A DNA stretch of 17,082 nt from Actinomycetota bacterium (GTDB lineage: Bacteria > Actinomycetota > Acidimicrobiia > Acidimicrobiales > Microtrichaceae). The DNA lies in contig JAFDWA010000009.1 of NCBI GenBank assembly GCA_018268735.1, forward strand, positions 1-17,082, written 5' to 3'. Of the stretch, positions 6,173 to 10,603 are shown one piece after another. Both the position numbers and the translations under genes were made by a program. The notes beneath the pieces are model-generated. The model was not told the DNA's origin. It searched no databases and saw nothing but the letters and a program-made list of their open reading frames with translations. Positions within the stretch are counted from its first letter, which is position 1, and every line of letters starts with the position of its first letter.

Positions 6173-6687
6173 GACGTTCCAGCTTCCCGCTGGCCCCGAT
6201 CGTCGCCATCATCGGCGTGAAGGCCACGAGGGCCGCTCTGGTCGCCTCACGCACCGGGAAGCCGACCGACGGCGGCCTGGCGTTCTGTGAACGGATCGGC
6301 GTGCCTCCCCGCCGCCTCGCCGCCCTGCTCGACCCTCGTTGCGGCGAGTTGACGTTCTGGGAAGCCGACACCGCAGCCTGTCGGATTGGACTGCATCCGA
6401 TGCTCGTCTGGCCGGACTGGGGCGACACCGACGACGGCTTCGACGAGCCGTCGGACGCCGTTCCTGTGACCGTCGATGTGACCGCCGACGATCCCCGAGA
6501 CCTTGAACCGTTGCAACGTCAGGGATCCGACGCCGACATGTCACGAGAGTGGGAATTACACCCCGCCCCCGAACAGGTCTCTGACGTCCGCATTCGACCC
6601 CACCTGAATCCGACCCCGATGACATCTACCGAACCGACGAACGACGCCGGTACCGACGCACCGCCACCGGAGGATCGACCACGATGA
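6169..6687 (+). CDS. Putative small HTH-type protein, 172 aa
   Basis: The GTG start overlaps the previous stop (GTGA). The first about 85 residues look like a compact helical DNA-binding module seen in actinobacterial mobile elements. CERIGVPPRRLAAL is a possible recognition-helix region, and TAACRIGLHPMLVWPDW matches the recurring 'RIGxHPxxVWPDW' ending I associate with such proteins. The second half is acidic, then Pro/Thr-rich and probably disordered (VTVDVTADDPRDLEP onward). A longer frame upstream is rejected because it would overlap the neighbouring gene extensively. Function is unassigned; a regulatory role is plausible. Confidence 0.68.
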   Translation: MRRSSFPLAPIVAIIGVKATRAALVASRTGKPTDGGLAFCERIGVPPRRLAALLDPRCGELTFWEADTAACRIGLHPMLVWPDWGDTDDGFDEPSDAVPVTVDVTADDPRDLEPLQRQGSDADMSREWELHPAPEQVSDVRIRPHLNPTPMTSTEPTNDAGTDAPPPEDRPR

Positions 6688-7082
6688 CCGCACCGCCCCG
6701 AGAGTTCGACCGCACCGACGACGACGGCATCATCGTGCCCGTCGAGCTGACGGGCCCGCTCGCCACCCTGATCCACGAAGCGCTCCCACGTCTCGCCGCC
6801 GACTACGGATGTCCGCTCCGATGGTCCGACGAGTTCCATTCGTTGAAGGTCGCCCTGATCGCTGCTGCACAAGGTGCGCCCCGACCGATGGCGAAGGTGC
6901 CACCACGTCGCACCGTGACCACCGACGAGGCCGCCACGATGATCGGCGTCAACCCGTCGACGATTCGCCGCATGATGCAAGCCGGACGCATACCCGATGT
7001 CGTGGTGACCGAACACGGGCGACGAATCCCCGAACGATGGGTGATCGACGAGGTCGACCGACGAGACCGCTCCCGGACCTGA
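6684..7082 (+). CDS. Excisionase/MerR-family helix-turn-helix protein
   Basis: A 132-residue protein with a C-terminal HTH_17-type domain at about 78-123. TVTTDEAATMIGVNPSTIRR carries the helix-turn-helix, and GRIPDVVVTEHGRRIPERWVIDE the wing and following helix. The N-terminal 70 residues form a separate small domain (GIIVPVELTGPLATLIHEALPRLAAD). The ATG overlaps the previous stop. The element thus carries two unrelated excisionase-like HTH proteins, one near int and this one in the operon. One may be the directionality factor and the other a transcriptional switch. The HTH assignment is firm; the role is inferred. Confidence 0.75.
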   Translation: MTAPPREFDRTDDDGIIVPVELTGPLATLIHEALPRLAADYGCPLRWSDEFHSLKVALIAAAQGAPRPMAKVPPRRTVTTDEAATMIGVNPSTIRRMMQAGRIPDVVVTEHGRRIPERWVIDEVDRRDRSRT

Positions 7083-7208
7083 TGCACGCCACGTGCGCTC
7101 CACCGGTGCCGTCGCGATTCACTCGGCATCGGGTAGCCGTTCCATCGGTTCCGGGCGCTGCATGTCGTACTGACGGAGCGGCCACCCATCGACGAATCGA
7201 GGACCGCC

Positions 7209-7397
7209 ATGGGTGCCACCGTCAGACTGCTCGAAGCCGAAGCGCAGCGCTCCGAAGCGCTCATCGAACGCATCGACGCCGAGATCGTCAACGGCTCCGA
7301 ACGGGTCACCCTGTCGGACCTCGCCACTGCCACCCGATCAGGCGACTTCGCCCGCAGTCGAGCCGAAGCGCTCCGCACCCGACAGGAGACACGATGA
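7209..7397 (+). CDS. Small coiled-coil-like protein, 62 aa
   Basis: A charged, Ala/Glu/Arg-rich helical protein (VRLLEAEAQRSEALIERIDAEI, then VNGSERVTLSDLATATRSGD). It begins at an ATG preceded by GAGGA and heads a second overlapping operon after a 126-bp gap. The pattern ERI-x(n)-G-x(2,3)-VT-x2-D-x3-A recurs near the N terminus of the protein at 7606-8316 (DERIAAGDNAVTATDII), so the two may be related helical modules. No known function. Confidence 0.62.
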   Translation: MGATVRLLEAEAQRSEALIERIDAEIVNGSERVTLSDLATATRSGDFARSRAEALRTRQETR

Positions 7398-7609
7398 CCA
7401 CCCCGACGCCGTTCATCCCGAAGCCCGGCGAGCTGTTCGACGACGAGGAGGCCGCAGCGCTCACCGTCGAGATGTTCGCCGAGCTGACCTACCGCCGCCT
7501 CATCGCCCTTCAGGCCGACTACCCGGCGATCTACGAAGCACTCGAAGCCGGCAAGGCGAACCCTGGAGTCGACGACTCCGACGAGACGGACCAGGGAGAC
7601 GACAAGTGA
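7394..7609 (+). CDS. Small acidic hypothetical protein, 71 aa
   Basis: A soluble acidic protein (GELFDDEEAAALTVEMFAELTYRRLIALQADYP, described by its ends) with an Asp-rich C terminus (VDDSDETDQGDDK). The ATG overlaps the preceding stop and the stop overlaps the following GTG, so it is translationally coupled in the middle of the operon. I recognise no family. Confidence 0.7.
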   Translation: MTTPTPFIPKPGELFDDEEAAALTVEMFAELTYRRLIALQADYPAIYEALEAGKANPGVDDSDETDQGDDK

Positions 7610-8316
7610 GCAAGCACCAGTCCCCGAACCCGAACGAGATCGCCGACGCCGAAGCGGCCTACACCGACGCAGTCGCAGCCCGGGCCAACCTCGACGAGCG
7701 GATCGCCGCCGGAGACAACGCCGTCACCGCCACCGACATCATCGAAGCCGATGCGCTCATCGCAACCCGCAACGTCGAGCTGGACACGGCCCGACGTCTC
7801 GCCGGGATCCGTCGTGACATCGCAGCCGAACAGGACGCATCCGAAGCCCTCCGTACGCAGTGGGCCGAGCTCGGCAGCGCACTGCCGGCTCACGTCGACG
7901 CCATCGCCGACGCATTCGACTCCGCCGTCGTCGCCCTCGAAGCGCTGAACCTGGCAGTCGTCGACTACAACGGCGACGCCAACGCTCGACGGTCCGGCAT
8001 CGTCGCCGCCGCCACCGGTGCCCGTGTCATGTTCCGAGACGAGCGAGGTCTACCGATCCCCGGTGACACCTCCGTCGCCGGCATCGACTGGCAGGCCATC
8101 GACTGCATCACCAGCACGCTGGAACCCGTGGACCTCCCCGCCATCACGAGACAGGCCATCGACGTCGCCGGGTCCAAGTTCGCGCCCGGACCGAACACGC
8201 CGCTGATCGTCGATCTACCTCACCGTGACAAGGCAGCCGGGACGATCGAAGCCGTTCAGCACAAGCTGGAAGCCGACCCCTACGGCGGACAGGCCGTTGC
8301 GTCTCTGCTCGGATGA
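7606..8316 (+). CDS. Hypothetical helical protein, 236 aa
   Basis: The GTG start overlaps the previous stop (GTGA). Residues about 8-120 are predicted helical and coiled-coil-like: repeated Ala/Glu/Arg heptads, EAAYTDAVAARANLDERI, and ARRLAGIRRDIAAEQDASEAL. The C-terminal part (about 135-236) looks more globular, with VMFRDERGLPIPGDTSVAGIDW and FAPGPNTPLIVDLPHRDKAAG. It has no membrane segment or signal peptide. Its N-terminal motif is shared with the 62-aa protein at 7209. It resembles scaffold-like small-phage proteins only in general helical character, which is not enough to assign a role. Confidence 0.75.
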   Translation: MSKHQSPNPNEIADAEAAYTDAVAARANLDERIAAGDNAVTATDIIEADALIATRNVELDTARRLAGIRRDIAAEQDASEALRTQWAELGSALPAHVDAIADAFDSAVVALEALNLAVVDYNGDANARRSGIVAAATGARVMFRDERGLPIPGDTSVAGIDWQAIDCITSTLEPVDLPAITRQAIDVAGSKFAPGPNTPLIVDLPHRDKAAGTIEAVQHKLEADPYGGQAVASLLG

Positions 8317-8322
8317 CGTCCC

Positions 8323-8700
8323 GTGTCGCCTCACCACCGGAGCGCCTGCACCCTGTGCGGACACGCCAGTGCTCTCGGATGGTGGGGCGACCCGAACCTG
8401 ACCCACTGCCGGGGATGCTGCGCCTCCTGGCGGATGTCCTCGAACATCGCACACTGCCCGCAGTGTCACGAGACGTTCACGTCCCCCTCCGCCGCTGACC
8501 GCCACCGCCGAGACGACCGATGCACACCACCTGCCGACGTCGGGCTCGTACCACTGCGAAAGCGCCTCAGCAGCGTTCCCGTGTGGGGTCCGCCCCCAAA
8601 GGTGCCGGAAGGGCCTTGCTCGTCTCTGAGCACGGTTATGCCGGGTCCTGAGGGCATTCTGGCTACAAGCGCCTGCCGGAGTGTCGCACCATCGGCGTAG
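8323..8700 (+). CDS. FDXHR-like putative zinc-binding protein
   Basis: A 125-residue protein with closely spaced metal ligands: Cys9-x2-Cys12, Cys29-x2-Cys32 (plus Cys33), then Cys45-x2-Cys48 followed by His61 and Cys67 (HCPQCHETFTSPSAADRHRR). The last block matches the small actinobacterial/actinophage proteins called FDXHR family, except that the FD of the hallmark is replaced by AD (ADRHR). A GTG start at 8323 lies 6 nt after the previous stop. The ATG at 8313 in another frame overlaps that stop but gives a non-zinc translation and is rejected. The C-terminal half, after a Trp-Gly-Pro segment, is low complexity. The family call rests on remembered motif shape. Confidence 0.7.
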   Translation: MSPHHRSACTLCGHASALGWWGDPNLTHCRGCCASWRMSSNIAHCPQCHETFTSPSAADRHRRDDRCTPPADVGLVPLRKRLSSVPVWGPPPKVPEGPCSSLSTVMPGPEGILATSACRSVAPSA

Positions 8701-8709
8701 CGTCCGGGC

Positions 8710-8877
8710 ATGGTGGTCGTCTACCTACCCGACAACTGGGATGACCTCGACGACGCTGCACGCCTCCGGTGCGCACGCCGTGAGGGATACAGCACCGTCG
8801 AGGACTTCGTCGCCGCTGCCGAGTGGACGACGTTCGTGATGAACCGCCCGCCCGACTACCCGTACATCATCGACTGA
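8710..8877 (+). CDS. Small hypothetical protein, 55 aa
   Basis: The frame from ATG 8710 to TGA 8877 encodes MVVVYLPDNWDDLDDAARLR followed by ARREGYSTVEDFVAAAEWTT and ends in PPDYPYIID. Composition is protein-like (strand, acidic turn, amphipathic helix, aromatic tail). A TAG 9 nt upstream of the ATG fixes the start. No clear Shine-Dalgarno is present, so it may be leaderless or weakly expressed. It is convergent with the minus-strand cassette and overlaps its last small frame by 11 bp. Unknown function. Confidence 0.5.
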   Translation: MVVVYLPDNWDDLDDAARLRCARREGYSTVEDFVAAAEWTTFVMNRPPDYPYIID

Positions 8878-8980
8878 GCGACACCACCGGGCCCTGACCG
8901 ATGTACCGGTCCGCCGCATCCAGTCCATCGAGGATGACACCGACGCCACCGCGGGCGGCTAGATGCAGGCCGGCTAGCAC
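8867..8980 (-). CDS. Possible 37-aa microprotein ending the minus-strand cassette
   Basis: GTG at 8980 is preceded at ideal spacing by AGGAGG (on the minus strand) and encodes VLAGLHLAARGGVGVILDGL followed by DAADRYIGQGPVVSLSR. The strong ribosome-binding site is the main support. Two even smaller frames (9083 to 9036, and 9039 to 8974) link it to the 146-aa gene by overlapping GTGA and stop codons, which could be coupling or chance. It overlaps the convergent 55-aa gene by 11 bp. Confidence 0.35.
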   Translation of the reverse strand: MLAGLHLAARGGVGVILDGLDAADRYIGQGPVVSLSR

Positions 8981-9079
8981 CTGCTCCGCCTCCTGTAGGC
9001 GAGGACACCGGTCGCACCTATCGGATACCGGCCGGTCACGAAGCGCAGGTGATGACGACCCCGGCGGCCCCCGCCGTGC

Positions 9080-9520
9080 TCACGACGTCTCCGGCTGGTC
9101 GAACACCTTCAAGCCGCCCGGCTGGATCGACGCCGGATCCATCGAGAGACGCCCGCCTTCCTCCTCGGCCCACGACAGGCGCAGTGGATCGGTGAGCGTG
9201 GACGAGTCGACGCCGAACGCACCGCCGCCCCGATGCGTCTCGATCAGCGCCCCATCACAGGTATCGCTGTAGCGGACAGCGACGACGGCATGACCATCGG
9301 CAGCGTGCACCACAGCATGAGCTCCCGGACCTTGCACCTGGATCTCCGACTCGTACCGTGTGGCGTGAGTAGTGATCCGCTCCGTTCCGTCCTCATCGAC
9401 GATGACGAGCCGGCGCAGCCTCAGCTCCGCCTCACCTGACCGCAGGTGGTCGACGACCTCCCGCAGTTCGGCCAGCTCAGCCCGCAGTCCGTCGATCGTT
9501 GCCTGTTCCGACGTGTTCAC
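9080..9520 (-). CDS. Hypothetical protein with N-terminal coiled coil, 146 aa
   Basis: The N terminus (about 5-36, IDGLRAELAELREVVDHLRS) is a clear heptad coiled coil that could dimerise or tether. It is followed by a beta-rich domain (LRRLVIVDEDGTERI, EIQVQGPGAHAVVHAADGHA, VAVRYSDTCDGALIE) and a polar C terminus. There is no signal or membrane helix. The GTG start overlaps the stop of the upstream 68-aa gene (GTGA). It is the largest protein of a leftward cassette that runs opposite to the element's other genes. No family is recognised. Confidence 0.68.
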   Translation of the reverse strand: MNTSEQATIDGLRAELAELREVVDHLRSGEAELRLRRLVIVDEDGTERITTHATRYESEIQVQGPGAHAVVHAADGHAVVAVRYSDTCDGALIETHRGGGAFGVDSSTLTDPLRLSWAEEEGGRLSMDPASIQPGGLKVFDQPETS

Positions 9521-9723
9521 GATGTCACCGCTTCCAGTCGTCCCCGCCGCAGGATCGACGCCGCCAGGCCCATGACGTCGATCGACTGATCCGACCCGCC
9601 GAGCGCCATCATCTCGACACGGGCCGACTCCAGCTCGTCGGCAAGCTCGGCGTGCTCGGCCGTCACACGGCCCAGGATGCGCTCGATCACGTCGAGCCGT
9701 GCCTCGACCGCTGCGCCGGTCAT
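9517..9723 (-). CDS. Small coiled-coil protein, 68 aa
   Basis: ATG at 9723 overlaps the stop of the 56-aa gene, and the stop overlaps the next GTG. The protein is a nearly continuous charged helix (VEARLDVIERILGRVTAEHA, then ELADELESARVEMM) followed by a short helix (IDVMGLAASILRRGRL). It may pair with the coiled-coil N terminus of the next gene product; that is inference from shape and gene coupling only. Confidence 0.65.
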   Translation of the reverse strand: MTGAAVEARLDVIERILGRVTAEHAELADELESARVEMMALGGSDQSIDVMGLAASILRRGRLEAVTS

Positions 9724-9890
9724 CGGGCGACCTCCGCCGCCTTGACCGCCACGCGGCCGATCAGGACGCCGTGCCGCTCGACGTTCAGCATCCGGTCCCG
9801 ATCCCATGCCGGAGTGAACGGCCGGCCGCTCGGATGGGCGCACTCCGCAGCGATCAGCTTCGCCGCCCGTAGCTTCGCTAGCGTGAACAT
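9720..9890 (-). CDS. Small basic protein, 56 aa, first gene of the minus-strand cassette
   Basis: ATG at 9890 follows an excellent AGGAGGT at correct spacing, which decides the start over longer frames. The product is basic and compact (FTLAKLRAAKLIAAECAHPS, then GRPFTPAWDRDRMLNVERHG, ending IGRVAVKAAEVAR). No family is recognised; DNA or RNA contact is possible from its charge. A strong stem-loop lies 29 bp upstream of the start. Confidence 0.65.
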   Translation of the reverse strand: MFTLAKLRAAKLIAAECAHPSGRPFTPAWDRDRMLNVERHGVLIGRVAVKAAEVAR

Positions 9891-9918
9891 CGTCGGGACC
9901 TCCTGGGGTTCCGTCCAC

Positions 9919-9947
9919 GCCCGGGGATGTTGTCTCATCGCCCGGGC
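9919..9947 (-). promoter_or_regulatory. Stem-loop in the leader of the minus-strand cassette
   Basis: GCCCGGGGATG (9919-9929) and CATCGCCCGGGC (9936-9947) pair over 11 bp with one bulged base around the loop TTGTCT. It lies between the two divergent transcription units (9891-10069), upstream of the AGGAGGT site. It could be an operator or an attenuating leader hairpin. The remainder of this 179-bp gap holds no convincing gene. Confidence 0.45.
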
Positions 9948-10030
9948 ACCTTCGTCGTTGCCGAGTCCATGATGAGCGCGCCGGGGACCGTCCTGGCAAG
10001 AGGGAAGTTCGGCCTGCATGCGGACGAGCG

Positions 10031-10050
10031 CCGGGTGAAGGCGCACCCGG
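10031..10050 (+). promoter_or_regulatory. Perfect 7-bp inverted repeat before the last element gene
   Basis: CCGGGTG (10031-10037) and CACCCGG (10044-10050) are exact arms around AAGGCG, 19 nt upstream of the GTG start at 10070. Location and size fit an operator that could silence the rightmost gene, or a leader hairpin. Confidence 0.42.
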
Positions 10051-10069
10051 GACTCGATCGGCGGGCGTC

Positions 10070-10567
10070 GTGAGCACGGCCCTCGCACTCCCCGAGCCGC
10101 AGTCGCTCGCCCAGGTCTCGGAGCTGTGTTCCGCCGCCGTGGCGTGGGCGGAACAGCAGGACTCCATCCCGGTCATCCGTGAATGCATCAACCGGCTGGC
10201 CGCCATCAACGAGTACCTGAGCCGCACGTCTCGTGACGGCCGGGCCGAGGTCGACACGGCGATGCGTCGGATGGAGCAGCGGATCGGGGTGCTGATCGGG
10301 AAGGCGACGGCGAACGGCAAGGGCCTGGAGTTCCGCAAGCTCGCCGAGCATCCCGACATCGTCGACGAGGTCATCGCCGAATCCACCGACGCAGCGCCAC
10401 CGTCCCGTCGGACCCTCTCAACCGCCTCCGGTCACGGATCCGGTCACAAACCGGTCACAACGGACCGCTACGGGGCGACATCGGGACATCGGGCCGAGTG
10501 CCGAAACCCGCTAGATTCCGCAGGAAACGCCATCGGGGCGACCGGACCGACACCAGCCGAGCAGTAG
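10070..10567 (+). CDS. ParB-partner/plasmid-type helical protein ending at attR
   Basis: A 165-residue protein. The N-terminal 110 residues contain AAVAWAEQQDSIPVIREC and NEYLSRTSRDGRAEVDTAMRRMEQRIGVLIGKA. This layout recalls the small helical proteins found beside plasmid and phage ParB- or regulator-type genes in actinobacteria ('AVAWAE...RAERRxGELL'). The similarity is remembered, not searched. The C-terminal 45 residues (GHGSGHKPVTT onward) are low complexity because the DNA there carries the CCGGTCAC repeats. The TAG stop straddles the first two bases of the attR core, so the gene runs exactly to the element's edge. The GTG has only a weak ribosome-binding site. Confidence 0.6.
   Translation: MSTALALPEPQSLAQVSELCSAAVAWAEQQDSIPVIRECINRLAAINEYLSRTSRDGRAEVDTAMRRMEQRIGVLIGKATANGKGLEFRKLAEHPDIVDEVIAESTDAAPPSRRTLSTASGHGSGHKPVTTDRYGATSGHRAECRNPLDSAGNAIGATGPTPAEQ
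10428..10458 (+). promoter_or_regulatory. Right integrase arm-type sites (three CCGGTCAC repeats)
   Basis: CCGGTCAC starts at 10428, 10440 and 10451, spaced 12 and 11 bp, about 108 bp inside the attR core. The orientation matches the two copies near attL. An 8-bp tandem ACATCGGG (10478-10493) follows. The density of this 8-mer here is far above what single copies elsewhere in the window would predict. Best explained as integrase arm sites on the second arm of attP. Confidence 0.62.
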
Positions 10568-10588
10568 TTCGAATCTCGCCGTCCCGAC
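10566..10588 (+). repeat. attR core (duplicate tRNA-Pro 3' end)
   Basis: Identical over 23 bp to 1511-1533, but not preceded by the remainder of a tRNA gene, so this is the fragment left by insertion. It ends 15 nt before the ATG of the host hydrolase gene. Confidence 0.93.
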
Positions 10589-10603
10589 ACATCGCCCGAG
10601 CTC

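Larger units (their letters stand above)
1511..10588. mobile_element. tRNA-Pro-integrated replicating element (~9.05 kb; integrative plasmid or satellite-like island)
   Basis: The element is bounded by exact 23-bp direct copies of the tRNA-Pro 3' end (1511-1533 and 10566-10588). A tyrosine integrase lies next to the intact tRNA. Cargo in order: integrase, excisionase-like HTH, RepA-like ATPase with an iteron-rich candidate origin, an HTH/TerS-like gene, about seven small overlapping genes, a minus-strand cassette of small genes, and a gene ending at attR. No structural phage gene, large terminase, relaxase or FtsK/TraB translocase is present. Autonomous replication and excision are likely. 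Transfer would need a helper phage or conjugative element, which is inference. The boundaries are firm; the class (integrative plasmid, PICI-like satellite or a reduced actinobacterial integrative element) is open. Confidence 0.93.

Noticed and set aside
8313..8498. 61-aa frame starting at ATG 8313 (overlapping the previous stop)
   Set aside because: The adjacent frame from GTG 8323 encodes an ordered zinc-ligand pattern, so this frame is its shadow.
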